NCBI RefSeq assembly: GCF_943192935.1
Contig: NZ_CALPCI010000002.1
Coordinates: forward strand, 310,001-374,000
Direction of reading: 5' to 3'
Length of the DNA stretch: 64,000 nucleotides
From: Limosilactobacillus caecicola
Lineage (GTDB): Bacteria; Bacillota; Bacilli; Lactobacillales; Lactobacillaceae
Made by a program: the position numbers and the translations under genes. Shown in pieces: positions 1-9,140 of this stretch. Below the pieces are notes generated by a model. That model worked only from the letters and a program-made list of their open reading frames with translations, ran no database searches and was not told the origin of the DNA. Within the stretch, counting starts at the first letter, position 1, and the number at the start of each line of letters is the position of its first letter.

Positions 1-885
1 CTGCAAACTCTTTTGGACACGATCAATTAATTCATTCGACAGTTTCCACGATTTCATGAATTGGCGGACCTGGTCACGCGAAGTGATTCCTAATGCGTTG
101 ATAAATGACAACCAAGCTAACTGATCATTAGTAATCAATTGCCATTGATCCTGTCGACTAAAAGCCTGCAATGCCTCCCGATAGTCCGTTAATCCCGGGC
201 AATACTGGTACAAACCAGTCTCAATCAAATCTGCGAGCCCCCGCTGAGGATTTAAACCTTGTAATAACTTCGTAAATTCAACTTCAATTCGTTCAACCGC
301 AATTTTTTGCAACAAGGCACCATGATTCCGGATTCCCTCCAAGGTTGGCGAATCAATCGTAAAGTCTAATTTAGCAGCAAAGCGCACCGCCCGCATCATC
401 CGAAGTGCATCCTCATTAAAACGCTCTTCTGGGTTACCTACAGCGCGAATGAGGTGCCGATCAAGATCTCCGAGGCCATCAAAGAGGTCGATCACTGTCC
501 CGTCTTCCTTCATCGCCAAGGCGTTGATGGTAAAGTCACGCCGCTTGAGGTCATCACGTAATGACCGCACAAAGGTCACTTGATCGGGACGCCGGTAATC
601 TTGGTAACCACTTTCGGTTCGAAAAGTCGTCGTTTCGTACCCAGTGCCGTGATCCAAAATCATGACTGTCCCGTGTTGAATCCCGGTATCCACCGTTTTC
701 CGAAAAATCTTCTTGATTTCGCTCGGGTACGCACTCGTGGCAATATCAATATCGTGAATTGGATCATCCAAAATTGTATCACGAACGCTGCCCCCAACAA
801 AATAAGCCTCAAACCCCGCTTGTTCGATTTTTTGTAAAATCGGCCGGGCGGGCTCAAAAAGGGCTGGTAACTTTTTAATTTGCAT
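1..885 (-). CDS. cca: CCA tRNA nucleotidyltransferase (3' end cut by window edge)
   Basis: Adds or repairs the 3'-CCA end of tRNAs in the cytoplasm. The 295 codons visible begin [10 protein letters not shown] and stay open to the window edge, so the C-terminus is missing. Class II nucleotidyltransferase motifs are in the expected order: GGSVRD near residue 31, the metal-binding DIDIAT (D-x-D) near residue 45, [10 protein letters not shown] near residue 115, and [16 protein letters not shown] near residue 155, which belongs to the nucleotide-selecting neck. The part seen covers the head, neck and some of the body; family members are about 400 residues. It diverges from the gene at 1017. No strong SD precedes the ATG, but the protein starts at the usual place for the family. 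Confidence 0.95.
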   Translation of the reverse strand, partial: MQIKKLPALFEPARPILQKIEQAGFEAYFVGGSVRDTILDDPIHDIDIATSAYPSEIKKIFRKTVDTGIQHGTVMILDHGTGYETTTFRTESGYQDYRRPDQVTFVRSLRDDLKRRDFTINALAMKEDGTVIDLFDGLGDLDRHLIRAVGNPEERFNEDALRMMRAVRFAAKLDFTIDSPTLEGIRNHGALLQKIAVERIEVEFTKLLQGLNPQRGLADLIETGLYQYCPGLTDYREALQAFSRQDQWQLITNDQLAWLSFINALGITSRDQVRQFMKSWKLSNELIDRVQKSLQ

Positions 886-967
886 TTCAATCACTCTTTA
901 TTTAGAAATTACTGCATTAATTTTAACAAATTTTCTGTTGGCTGTGTTTCTTTTTGGGGACTTGTTT

Positions 968-973
968 TATAAT
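968..973 (+). promoter_or_regulatory. Possible promoter of the recombinase-like gene
   Basis: A perfect TATAAT -10 hexamer lies 43 bp before the ATG at 1017. No good -35 is seen at 16-18 bp upstream, so this is a weak call based on position and the -10 alone. It sits in the divergent gap between cca and the plus-strand gene. Confidence 0.4.
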
Positions 974-1016
974 TTAGTTAAAGTAAATATCTACTATTAA
1001 CCAAAGGAGCGAACTT

Positions 1017-1817
1017 ATGGCCTATCCACTATCAACTGCATTCCACCTCGCCCTCCAGCAAAACGGGACCCAACCGGCAACCATCAAAAATTATGACACC
1101 ACGATCAATCAATTTTTCACATTTTTAGAAAATGACCGGCAACTCGGCGGTGTTGACAATCTTCCCCAAATTCAGGAAAGCGACCTCCGTGCTTTTTTCG
1201 ATCAACAAACCATTACTACTGGAACGTTCAACAAAAAGCTGTCCCATTTAAACCAATATTTCCTCTTCTTAGTTGACCATGGGGTCATCAACAGCTTTCC
1301 CACACTCGCCCTTCACGGCCAGGCAATCACCAAGCAATCCACCACTACTAATTGGCTGGACTACTATCCAAACCTCCTCAGCAATGAACAACTAAGTATG
1401 TACGGCCGGGTCACCATCTTTTTACTCGCCCGTGGTTTTGAAATCAGCGAAATCCTCTCGCCAGATTTCTGGGCAATTTTTAATGACCTCCAACCAGTTA
1501 ATCAAGTGGAAACAACTTTTCTCGCCCACTTTAAGGAATGGCTGGCTCCCCTCCAAAAATTGCAGGGCGAACAGCAACTATTCCTCAAACAACGAATTGA
1601 CCGGCGCTCTCCGCGCCTCTCCCTGCCGGCGTTGCACAAATATTTACGGGCTGATCAGCAATTTGTCGCGTTTCCCCTGAGCCCACAAAAAATGCACCAA
1701 GCCTACATTTTGACCGAAATAAAAAAACACCCTGAACTTAGTCAGAGTGAATTGTGTCAACGGTTGCGGATTAGCCCCGCTTCATTGAATTATTACCAGA
1801 GTCTCTTGCTGAATTAG
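1017..1817 (+). CDS. Tyrosine-recombinase-like protein with degenerate catalytic domain
   Basis: A 266-residue protein. Residues about 5-105 look like the SAM-like core-binding domain of tyrosine recombinases (TIKNYDTTINQFFTFLEN ... FNKKLSHLNQYFLFLVDHG). Residues about 130-266 resemble the catalytic domain, but key residues are missing. The XerD motif TGMRVSEL is matched here by RGFEISEI, so catalytic Arg I is Glu. No H-x-L-R-H box is visible. The C-terminal LRISPASLNYYQ aligns with the LGHSDITTTQIY region of XerD. An SD (AAGGAG) sits before the ATG. Its stop overlaps the stop of the convergent TPR gene by two bases. An active recombinase seems unlikely; a DNA-binding role is possible. The function is not known to me. 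Confidence 0.75.
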   Translation: MAYPLSTAFHLALQQNGTQPATIKNYDTTINQFFTFLENDRQLGGVDNLPQIQESDLRAFFDQQTITTGTFNKKLSHLNQYFLFLVDHGVINSFPTLALHGQAITKQSTTTNWLDYYPNLLSNEQLSMYGRVTIFLLARGFEISEILSPDFWAIFNDLQPVNQVETTFLAHFKEWLAPLQKLQGEQQLFLKQRIDRRSPRLSLPALHKYLRADQQFVAFPLSPQKMHQAYILTEIKKHPELSQSELCQRLRISPASLNYYQSLLLN

Positions 1818-3076
1818 AATTCGCGATAAGAGTCTAGTAACTCAGCCATTTCGGTATCCGTGGGTTCTAGTTCGACATACCGTTCCAGTTCATCAAGTAG
1901 CTGATCATGTTGCCCCGTTTCTTGGTAATAGCTGATTAACTGCCGTAAAAAGGTCGGGTTATCTTGATAGGCTGGACGCGCCAGTTCAAATGCTTTTCCC
2001 GCCTCAGCCAATTTTTCAAGAGCCAGGTAGGATTGCGCGAGGTTCCATTCCACTTGCGGGTCGACCTCGTGTTCTTCTTCAAGCGGTGCCAATAAATCAA
2101 CGTTGGCTTGGTACTCATGCTGCTGAAGTAACAAGTTACTGTACTGCAAAGTAATCGTTAAATTATCCGGGTCTAATTCGTGAGCCGTTTTGAGGTACTT
2201 GGCCATTAATTCATAGTCACCGAGGTGACTAGCAATTTCCGCAGCAAGTGAAAAGAGTTGCTCATTATATTGATCAACCCCGAGTCCTTCTTGGGCAGTT
2301 TTCAGCGCTTTTTCATACTCACCTAGTTGCTGATAAGCATTTGCCAAAGTAACGTATGCTGAAGCGTACTGATCATCGTACTTAATTAACTCCTGCAACG
2401 TCTGAATGGCTTCTTTAGTTTGTCCTAAATGCAACTGAGTTAAGCCGGTCTGAAAACGAACATCGCTGGTTTGGTATTGAGGATCCACCTGCTTTAAATA
2501 TCCCAGCGCCTGGTCAAATTTACCACTTTGGGCGTAAGACATCCCTAACCGGGCCGCAATGTCCACCTTAGCAAACTCAGTGTATCCCTGACGGATTAAA
2601 GCAATGTACAATGGAATCGCCTTTTCATACTTGCCGACCATGTAATAATACTCACTTAAAGCGAAGAGGACCGCTGGTTCATCAGGAGCCAGCTCCAAGG
2701 CCTCCTCCAACTTTGCCTCAGTTACTTCAAATTGCCCCTCAGTTTGGTACAAATCAGCCGCGACTAAGAGCGATTGAACGTAGGCGGGTGAGGAGGGGGA
2801 AACCTGCGCTAGGTAAGCCAAAGCCTCATCGTTATGGCCGCCGTCAATCGCAATTTCTGCGAGTGAGGTCTTTAATTCATCCTCATCTGGATACTTTTCC
2901 AGCAGTTTTAAGTAAATCCGCTGGGCTTGGTGAAGAAATCCCAAGCCATACAGCTGTTCCGCTAAATTAAAAAGGGTATTATCGTCATCCTTCCGGAGGG
3001 CCCAGGCGAACGACTTCTTAGCTTCCTCCAGTTGGCCAGCTTCTAATTGGTCTAACATTTTTTCCGCAAAGCTCAT
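1814..3076 (-). CDS. Tetratricopeptide repeat protein (YpiA-like)
   Basis: A 420-residue protein made almost wholly of tandem TPR helical repeats, with no signal peptide or membrane segment. Repeat signatures such as A..LY..G.....A and GKYEKAIPLY, GEYEKALKTAQEGL and GQTKEAIQTLQEL recur about every 34 residues. TPR arrays bind proteins, so this is probably a cytoplasmic scaffold or adaptor; the partner is unknown. B. subtilis carries a similar TPR gene (ypiA), but the assignment here rests on repeat pattern and length. The ATG has a GAGAGGAAG SD. The 3' end meets the recombinase-like gene tail to tail with overlapping stops and no terminator between them. Confidence 0.85.
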   Translation of the reverse strand: MSFAEKMLDQLEAGQLEEAKKSFAWALRKDDDNTLFNLAEQLYGLGFLHQAQRIYLKLLEKYPDEDELKTSLAEIAIDGGHNDEALAYLAQVSPSSPAYVQSLLVAADLYQTEGQFEVTEAKLEEALELAPDEPAVLFALSEYYYMVGKYEKAIPLYIALIRQGYTEFAKVDIAARLGMSYAQSGKFDQALGYLKQVDPQYQTSDVRFQTGLTQLHLGQTKEAIQTLQELIKYDDQYASAYVTLANAYQQLGEYEKALKTAQEGLGVDQYNEQLFSLAAEIASHLGDYELMAKYLKTAHELDPDNLTITLQYSNLLLQQHEYQANVDLLAPLEEEHEVDPQVEWNLAQSYLALEKLAEAGKAFELARPAYQDNPTFLRQLISYYQETGQHDQLLDELERYVELEPTDTEMAELLDSYREF

Positions 3077-3112
3077 TATTTTCTTCCTCTCATTGTTGCG
3101 TTAAATTAGCGT

Positions 3113-3149
3113 AATAAAAAAGGTTGAGCAAATACTCAACCCCTTTTTC
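3113..3149 (-). terminator. Rho-independent terminator of hup
   Basis: The stem GGTTGAG/CTCAACC (3122-3128 with 3135-3141) has a 6-nt loop and is flanked by T on both strands. It lies just after the hup stop and so ends that transcript. The flanking runs could also let it work in the opposite direction. Confidence 0.85.
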
Positions 3150-3166
3150 GTTAGTAATCTGATGAA

Positions 3167-3442
3167 TTACTTAACGGCGTCCTTTAAAGCTTTACCTGGC
3201 TTGAATGCAGGTACCTTGCTTGCAGGAATTTGGATTTCTTGACCGGTTTGTGGGTTACGTCCCTTCCGAGCAGCACGTTGACGTACTTCGAAGTTACCGA
3301 AACCAATCAATTGAACTTTTTCACCCTTGGCCAAGGATGCTTGGATTGAGCTAAATACTGCATCAACAGCAGCAGTAGCATCTTTCTTAGTTAAGCCGGT
3401 TGCACTAGCAACGTTGCTTACTAATTCAGCTTTGTTTGCCAT
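3167..3442 (-). CDS. hup: HU-family DNA-binding protein
   Basis: A small basic nucleoid protein of 91 residues that bends and compacts DNA as a dimer. The HU fold is clear: [21 protein letters not shown], then [21 protein letters not shown] (the arm and the HU signature), then [20 protein letters not shown]. An in-frame reading extends 34 codons upstream, but the ATG at 3442 has a consensus GGAGGTG SD 8 nt away and gives the standard HU length, so that start is used. It has its own promoter and terminator and is monocistronic. The about 105-nt 5' UTR carries a 10-bp hairpin, listed separately. Confidence 0.97.
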   Translation of the reverse strand: MANKAELVSNVASATGLTKKDATAAVDAVFSSIQASLAKGEKVQLIGFGNFEVRQRAARKGRNPQTGQEIQIPASKVPAFKPGKALKDAVK

Positions 3443-3491
3443 ATCGTTTTCACCTCCACTTTTGACACAAAATAAGTCTGCGCCAAGCGTT

Positions 3492-3518
3492 GTTAATTTT
3501 GAGTGGTCCAAAATTAAC
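3492..3518 (-). promoter_or_regulatory. 10-bp inverted repeat in the hup 5' UTR
   Basis: GTTAATTTTG (3492-3501) and CAAAATTAAC (3509-3518) are perfect inverted repeats around a 7-nt loop. They lie between the predicted hup start site and its SD, so the mRNA leader can form a 10-bp hairpin. There is no T-run, so it is not an ordinary terminator. It could be an mRNA stability or translation element, or an operator. Confidence 0.6.
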
Positions 3519-3553
3519 GAAATAATAACGCAACAACGTATCATTTCAAACTT

Positions 3554-3582
3554 AGATTAGCATACAGAAACGCCAATGGCAA
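3554..3582 (-). promoter_or_regulatory. Promoter of hup
   Basis: Read on the minus strand, TTGCCA (3577-3582), 17 bp, then TAATCT (3554-3559) with a TGC extension just before the -10. Spacing is ideal for the housekeeping sigma factor. It predicts a long 5' UTR for hup. Confidence 0.7.
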
Positions 3583-3652
3583 GGCGTTGCAACGATAAAA
3601 TGCAATTATGTTGCGATTATTTAATAAATTCCGTGATTTTTGACTAAAACCG

Positions 3653-4963
3653 TTATTTCCGACGTCGTTTTATTAAGTGAATCGGTGTCCCCGTAAAGTC
3701 AAAGGCTTCGCGAATTTTATTTTCCAAGTACCGTTCATAAGAAAAATGCATTAAATCTGGATCATTCACAAAAATTACAAAAGTTGGTGGTTCCACTGCC
3801 ACTTGCGTCCCGTAGTAAACCCGCAGCCGTTTCCCATTAGTGCTTGGGGTTGGGTTCGCCGCAATGGCATCCATTAAGACATCATTAAGGGTTGATGATT
3901 TAATCCGTCGGCGTGCGTGGTCATAAACTTGTTCGATTAATTGGGGGAGCTTAATTAACCGTTGTTTCGTCAACGCGGACACAAAAATAATTGGTGCATA
4001 ACTCAAGTATTGGAATTCATTTCGAATTAGGTTGGTAAAGTCAGTCATCGTTCGTTGGTCACGGTTTTTAATTAAATCCCACTTGTTAACAACAATGATG
4101 ACTCCTTTACCGGCTTCGTGAGCGTACCCGGCAATATGCTTATCAAGGTCCCGAATTCCCTCATCAGCGTTCAACACGACCAAGACCACATCACTATCGT
4201 CAATCGCCTTCATTGACCGCATCAGAGCGTAACGTTCCGTATTTTCATACAGTTTACCCTTTTTCTTAATTCCGGCAGTATCGACCATTGTGAATTTACG
4301 GTGATCAGCGACAAACTGAGTATTAATTGCATCGCGAGTGGTCCCGGCAATATCAGAGACAATGACCCGCTGTTGACCAAGAATTGCGTTCACTAAGGAC
4401 GACTTACCGACATTTGGCCGTCCAATCAAACTAAAGCGAATACTGTCATCAGTTTCGTTTGCAGCCGAGTCAGGGAAGTTCTTAATGACCGCGTCTAATA
4501 AGTCACCGAGCCCAACCCCATGGACACTTGACACCGGGTATGGCTCTCCTAAACCAAGGGAATAAAAATCATAAACATCAGCCCGACGTTCGGGATTATC
4601 AACCTTATTCACGGCTAAGACAACCGGCTTATCAGAGCGGTAAAGAATCTGGGCAACTTTTTCGTCAGCATCAGTAATGCCGCTTTCCACATCGACAACC
4701 AGAATAATTACGTCAGCTTCATCAATCGCCACCTCGGCTTGCTCACGAATTTGTGTTGCCAATGGCTGGTCAGACATGTCAATTCCACCAGTATCAATTA
4801 AATTAAAGTTTTTTCCAAGCCATTCTGCATGCGTATAGATTCGATCGCGGGTAACTCCCGGAGTATCTTCAACAATCGAAATTCGTTCTCCCGCAATCCG
4901 GTTAAATAGGGTTGACTTACCAACGTTCGGTCGACCAACGATTGCCACGGTTGGGTTTGCCAT
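3653..4963 (-). CDS. der: Ribosome biogenesis GTPase Der (EngA)
   Basis: An essential double-domain GTPase that helps assemble the 50S subunit. It has 436 residues, the family norm. Two G domains in tandem each show the GRPNVGKS P-loop (about residues 8 and 182), DTPGVTRD and DIAGTTRD switch regions, DTGG and DTAG, and NKVD and NKWD. The C-terminal KH-like domain ends with the basic tail HLIKRRRK. A strong AAGGAGG SD precedes the ATG. It lies downstream of rpsA, separated by a hairpin, in the rpsA-der-hup order common in Firmicutes. Confidence 0.98.
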   Translation of the reverse strand: MANPTVAIVGRPNVGKSTLFNRIAGERISIVEDTPGVTRDRIYTHAEWLGKNFNLIDTGGIDMSDQPLATQIREQAEVAIDEADVIILVVDVESGITDADEKVAQILYRSDKPVVLAVNKVDNPERRADVYDFYSLGLGEPYPVSSVHGVGLGDLLDAVIKNFPDSAANETDDSIRFSLIGRPNVGKSSLVNAILGQQRVIVSDIAGTTRDAINTQFVADHRKFTMVDTAGIKKKGKLYENTERYALMRSMKAIDDSDVVLVVLNADEGIRDLDKHIAGYAHEAGKGVIIVVNKWDLIKNRDQRTMTDFTNLIRNEFQYLSYAPIIFVSALTKQRLIKLPQLIEQVYDHARRRIKSSTLNDVLMDAIAANPTPSTNGKRLRVYYGTQVAVEPPTFVIFVNDPDLMHFSYERYLENKIREAFDFTGTPIHLIKRRRK

Positions 4964-4991
4964 TTTACCTTCCTCCTTTCATGGTTAGCGA

Positions 4992-5030
4992 CAAAAATAA
5001 GGCTGCGAAGTCAACCTTCCCAGCCCTATT
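4992..5030 (-). terminator. Terminator between rpsA and der
   Basis: On the minus strand, AGGGCTG pairs with CAGCCTT across about 20 nt, with internal AAGGTTGACTT able to extend the stem, followed by ATTTTTG. It lies directly after the rpsA stop. It is likely a partial terminator that lowers readthrough into der. Confidence 0.65.
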
Positions 5031-5046
5031 AATCTAAAATGAAAGC

Positions 5047-6279
5047 TTATTTACCAGCGTTCTTCAGTTCATCACCGATCAAATCACCAAGCGTAAAGCC
5101 GTTTTCTTCTTCCGGAGCATCAGCCACAAAGTTGTTCCGACGAGGACGACGGTTACCACGGTTGTTACGCTTGTGGTTGTTGTCATCGCTGTCAGCTGGC
5201 TTTTCTTCCAGAGCCTTGATGGAAAGACCAAGACGTTGACGTTCAGGGTCAACATTAATAACCTTAACCTTAACTTCTTCACCTGGCTTCAAAACGTCAG
5301 CAGGTGTAGCAATGTGCTTGTGTGAAATTTGTGAAATATGAACTAACCCTTCAACACCAGGGAATACTTCAACAAAGGCACCAAAACTCGTCAAACGCTT
5401 AACCGTACCAGTTAAGACAGTGTCAACGGCAGCCTTTTCTTCGATATCATCCCATGGTCCAGGTAAGGTCTGCTTGATGGAAAGTGAAATTCGTTCACGT
5501 TCTGGATCAACGTTCAAAACCTTAACCTTCACAGTTTGACCAACTTCTAAGACATCAGAAGGCTTGTCAACGTGATCGTATGAAATTTCGGAAACGTGAA
5601 CTAATCCATCCACACCACCGAGGTCCACAAAGGCACCAAAGTTTGTCATCCGGGCAACCTTGCCTTCTACGACATCACCAGCAGCCAATTCGGAGAAAAT
5701 CTTCTTGGCAGCTTCTTCGTGTTCCTTCTTGACAATTTCCTTGTGGGAAAGGATCAGACGGTTTTCACTAGGTTCAATTTCAATAATCTTAAATTCAAGT
5801 TCTTGACCCTTGAATTGGTTGAGGTCTTCAACATAATGATCAGTGATCATTGATGCAGGAACGAATCCACGAACACCAGCATCTACTACTAAACCACCCT
5901 TAACAGATTGGGTAACCTTTGCAGTAATCGTTTCGCCGGCATCGAACTTCTTTTGAATATCGTCCCATACCTTCATGGCTTCTAAACGCCGATGTGAAAG
6001 TAAGTAACTGCCGTTTTCCTTGTCGGACCCGATCTTAGAAATTACAACTAAGTCTAAAACGTCACCAACTTTAACAACGTCATTGATATCGTCAACTGGC
6101 TTGGTAGAAAGTTGGTTTGCAGGAACCACCCCTTCAACACCAGCGTCTTCGATCCCAACGATTGCTTGGCGATCGTCATCGATTTGCAGTACCTTACCCT
6201 TAACAACATCTCCAACCTTAACTTGCTTAATGCTGTCAAGCGCTTCTAACATAGCGTTATTGTTTTCATTTTCAGCCAT
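5047..6279 (-). CDS. rpsA: 30S ribosomal protein S1 homologue
   Basis: A 410-residue RNA-binding protein with four S1 domains, at about residues 20-90, 108-172, 193-262 and 279-348. Domains 3 and 4 are the most canonical (GAFVDLGGVDGLVHVSEIS and GAFVEVFPGVEGLVHISQIS). This is the shorter S1 form typical of low-GC Gram-positives, which lacks two of the six E. coli repeats. It is thought to help mRNA handling on the 30S subunit. The tail is rich in Asn and Arg (NNRGNRRPRRNN) and ends in an acidic-hydrophobic patch. The SD AAGGAGG is 9 nt from the ATG. cmk lies upstream on the same strand, 77 bp away. Confidence 0.95.
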   Translation of the reverse strand: MAENENNNAMLEALDSIKQVKVGDVVKGKVLQIDDDRQAIVGIEDAGVEGVVPANQLSTKPVDDINDVVKVGDVLDLVVISKIGSDKENGSYLLSHRRLEAMKVWDDIQKKFDAGETITAKVTQSVKGGLVVDAGVRGFVPASMITDHYVEDLNQFKGQELEFKIIEIEPSENRLILSHKEIVKKEHEEAAKKIFSELAAGDVVEGKVARMTNFGAFVDLGGVDGLVHVSEISYDHVDKPSDVLEVGQTVKVKVLNVDPERERISLSIKQTLPGPWDDIEEKAAVDTVLTGTVKRLTSFGAFVEVFPGVEGLVHISQISHKHIATPADVLKPGEEVKVKVINVDPERQRLGLSIKALEEKPADSDDNNHKRNNRGNRRPRRNNFVADAPEEENGFTLGDLIGDELKNAGK

Positions 6280-6356
6280 CTAAAAAAATCCTCCTTGCAA
6301 CAATCAACTCTGGCTACTATTTTACTAGATCCGACCGTAATTTACCAGTATTAACT

Positions 6357-7040
6357 TTAATTGTTGCGTTTTTTTTCAATAATTTTTGAGATTTCGTCAA
6401 CTACCTCATCGATTGACAGGTGAGTACTATCAATTTCAACGGCATCCGCAGCCTTCGTCAACGGTGACACCTTCCGGGTCGAATCCTTCTGGTCCCGTAA
6501 TTCAATCGCCTTTTGTAGTTCTTCAATCGTTGTAGTGGCAATGCCCTTGGCTTGATTCTCTTCAAACCGTCGCCGGGCCCGTTCATGAGCACTCGCCACT
6601 AGGAAAATCTTCACTGAGGCATTAGGTAAAACTGTGGTACCAATATCGCGGCCATCCATCACAATTCCACCCTGCGCAGCGATTTGCCGTTGCTCTTTAA
6701 CCATCTCTTGGCGTACTTCAGGAATCGCCGCCACCGCCGAAACGTTAGCAGCAACTTCATTCGATCGGATTGCCTTCGTCACTTCTTGATCGTTGATAAA
6801 TACTCTCTGCTCAGGATCACCAGCTTCAAAACTGATGTGAATCTCTTGAGCAATTTTAATGATCGCCGCGGTATCATCCATTGCGACATTCTCCCGCAAA
6901 GCTGCCAGGGTGACTGAACGATACATCGCCCCAGTATCGCAATAAACATAGCCAAACCGTTTTGCCACTAACTTGGCAACGGTACTTTTACCTGCTGAAG
7001 CCGGTCCATCAATTGCTACTTGAAGTCCATTTGTCGTCAT
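6357..7040 (-). CDS. cmk: (d)CMP kinase
   Basis: Phosphorylates CMP and dCMP with ATP, feeding CTP and dCTP pools. It has 227 residues, as usual. The P-loop DGPASAGKSTVAK is at residues 10-22. The CMP-binding region CDTGAMYRS is at about 35-43 and DGRDIGTTVLPNA at about 128. The lid ARRRFEENQAKG is at about 155. The SD AAGGAG lies about 12 nt from the ATG, slightly far. It lies between the LysM gene and rpsA on one strand, the cmk-rpsA order conserved in many bacteria. Confidence 0.96.
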   Translation of the reverse strand: MTTNGLQVAIDGPASAGKSTVAKLVAKRFGYVYCDTGAMYRSVTLAALRENVAMDDTAAIIKIAQEIHISFEAGDPEQRVFINDQEVTKAIRSNEVAANVSAVAAIPEVRQEMVKEQRQIAAQGGIVMDGRDIGTTVLPNASVKIFLVASAHERARRRFEENQAKGIATTTIEELQKAIELRDQKDSTRKVSPLTKAADAVEIDSTHLSIDEVVDEISKIIEKKRNN

Positions 7041-7067
7041 CTTTAATGTTCTCTCCTTTGATACCCA

Positions 7068-7628
7068 CTACTTGACGCGGAGTCGTTGCCCAGGTTGAAG
7101 GGGCGTATTAGGTGAAATATTGTTTAACCGTGCCAGTTCACTCACCGTTAAACCATTATTAGTAGCGACCCGGTAAATCCCCTGGCCAGCCTCAACAGTC
7201 GTGTATTTGCTATCGGAACTCGTCGAGCTTTCACTGGTTGAAGAAGTGCTTACAGATGAAGCCGCTGATTCTGATGACGTTGCGGAACTAGTACTCGCTG
7301 AACTAGCAACTTTTTTATGACTCTTACTGTGTTTGGTTGCCGTTTTCTTGCTACTAGCTACTTTTTTGCTACTCGTCTGACTGGTTTGTTCAGTCCGGAC
7401 CGGGTGATCAAAGGCCTGTTTATGACGTGCCCAAAAGAAGATTGGTACCGCGGCCAGGATAATGATCAGTGCCACTAAAATGGTGGTAATGCGCGAATTG
7501 TTCGAATCCTGCTTGCGTCGTTGAACACGAGACAAATTTCCTTGGGAGTCCTTATTTTCATCATCTTCGAAGGTCTTATCCCATAGTTTCTCATTTTCTG
7601 GTCGTTGATCTTCACGCTTTTCACTCAT
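7068..7628 (-). CDS. LysM-domain membrane protein
   Basis: A 186-residue protein with a charged cytoplasmic N-terminus (1-45), one membrane segment at about 46-66 (ITTILVALIIILAAVPIFFW), a Ser/Thr-rich linker at about 80-138, and a C-terminal LysM domain at about 140-186 (VEAGQGIYRVATNNGLTVSEL ... LQPGQRLRVK). LysM binds N-acetylglucosamine in peptidoglycan, so this is probably a wall-tethered membrane protein. No catalytic domain is present. The SD GGAGGGG is well placed. It sits between recQ and cmk; a related LysM gene often lies next to recQ in lactobacilli. Confidence 0.88.
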   Translation of the reverse strand: MSEKREDQRPENEKLWDKTFEDDENKDSQGNLSRVQRRKQDSNNSRITTILVALIIILAAVPIFFWARHKQAFDHPVRTEQTSQTSSKKVASSKKTATKHSKSHKKVASSASTSSATSSESAASSVSTSSTSESSTSSDSKYTTVEAGQGIYRVATNNGLTVSELARLNNISPNTPLQPGQRLRVK

Positions 7629-7697
7629 GAAATGCCCCTCCTTGATTACATAATTATTATTTTAGCGCATTCAGTCCACAACTGTCTACAATCTAGT

Positions 7698-9140
7698 CTA
7701 ATCAAATAATTGCTCAATCGTCGTCTCCCAATCCCCGCCTTGTTCAGTGGTACAGGTTCGTTTTACTGCTGGTAGGCCTAACTCACTGACTTGCCAATCT
7801 GGCTCGTCCACCGAGCAACAATTAGCAGGATGAACCGTCTGTTGGTGACCAAAGTAATGGTTAATTATTTCACGATAACAACTTGTTGCTCTGACATAGT
7901 CAATCATCCGCGCCAACCGTTGCTGACTAAGTTGGTTTTGTTGTTGTAAAACCTTCTGTAATTCTGGAATCGAATAGCCATGTCCAAGATAAAAGGTAAT
8001 CAATTCCTGTTGTTCACCTAATACTGCCCTTGGCAACTCGTTAGTTTGCACCTGGTTAATCACTCGGGCTTCGGGAATTGGGGTTTGCCCCAACACTTCC
8101 TGAAGGTACTCATCCCCCGGACAATACAACAGCAAAGCCAGTGCTGGTTGACCATCACGACCCGCACGCCCATATTCTTGGACATAACTTTCTATACTAC
8201 CAGGTAGATGGTAATGAATGACATAGCGAATATCATTCTTATTAATCCCCATGCCAAAAGCGCTAGTGGCACAAATCACGTCGAGTTGGTTGGCCATAAA
8301 ATGCTGCTGAATTTTGAACCGTTCCAAACTATCTAGGTCAGCATGGTAGGCTGCTACCCGCAAGCCGGTGTCATGCTGCAATTGCCGGGCGAGCTGGTTA
8401 GCAACTTTTTTGCTCGAAAAGTAGATCACACCACTACTACCCAGTTGCTTGACCATCCGCATTAGGTATCGTTGTTTAGTTTGCTCATTCTCAAGCTGTT
8501 GAACAGCCAAAAAGATATTGGACCGATCAACTGGTTGACGAACCATGGCGGTCTGCTGAGGATTCAGGCCTAACTTTTGCAAGATATCATTAGCCACCGC
8601 TGGTGTGGCCGTGGCCGTTAGCATCAAGAACCAAGCCGGCCTGATTTGTTGCCAAACATTTTTCAGTAATAAGTATTCGGGACGAAAGCTCGGTCCCCAC
8701 TGGGAGATACAGTGAGCCTCATCAATCACCATCATTTGAACATGCTGACGCATTAGTGCCGTCAACATATTTTTCTTGACTAGTGTTTCTGGAGAAGTGA
8801 ATAGGAACCGGTACTGAGCCAATGAATTCAAAACTGCCCGTTGCTCCTGGTAATTGAGTTGGGAATTCAACATTGCTACCTTAAAATCCCCCCGATAACG
8901 AATGCGGTCGACCTGGTCCTGCATTAATGAAATTAATGGTGACACAACCAAAATTAAGCCGTTCGTCAAATACGCGGGCAACTGATACAACAAGCTTTTT
9001 CCTGCTCCAGTGGGCAAAATTGCCAAAGTTGGTTGACCACTGATGGCTTTTAATAATGCTGCTTCTTGTCCCGGGCGAAAATCCCCAAAACCATATTTGT
9101 CTTGTAAAATGTTATGTAAAGTATTTTTCAAATCAGCCAT
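7698..9140 (-). CDS. recQ: RecQ-family ATP-dependent DNA helicase (RecS-like)
   Basis: A 3'-5' DNA helicase of superfamily 2, probably acting in repair and recombination. Seen are motif I PTGAGKSLLYQLPA (about 42), the DEAHC box (about 140), TATATP, and motif VI QEYGRAGRDG (about 317). At 480 residues it is the short RecS type with no HRDC domain. The zinc-binding region appears incomplete: one Cys at TSCYRE and a pair at NCCS, with the usual final Cys replaced by Asp. It overlaps the end of the upstream ypbB-like gene by 8 bases, as in the B. subtilis ypbB-recS pair. Confidence 0.93.
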   Translation of the reverse strand: MADLKNTLHNILQDKYGFGDFRPGQEAALLKAISGQPTLAILPTGAGKSLLYQLPAYLTNGLILVVSPLISLMQDQVDRIRYRGDFKVAMLNSQLNYQEQRAVLNSLAQYRFLFTSPETLVKKNMLTALMRQHVQMMVIDEAHCISQWGPSFRPEYLLLKNVWQQIRPAWFLMLTATATPAVANDILQKLGLNPQQTAMVRQPVDRSNIFLAVQQLENEQTKQRYLMRMVKQLGSSGVIYFSSKKVANQLARQLQHDTGLRVAAYHADLDSLERFKIQQHFMANQLDVICATSAFGMGINKNDIRYVIHYHLPGSIESYVQEYGRAGRDGQPALALLLYCPGDEYLQEVLGQTPIPEARVINQVQTNELPRAVLGEQQELITFYLGHGYSIPELQKVLQQQNQLSQQRLARMIDYVRATSCYREIINHYFGHQQTVHPANCCSVDEPDWQVSELGLPAVKRTCTTEQGGDWETTIEQLFD

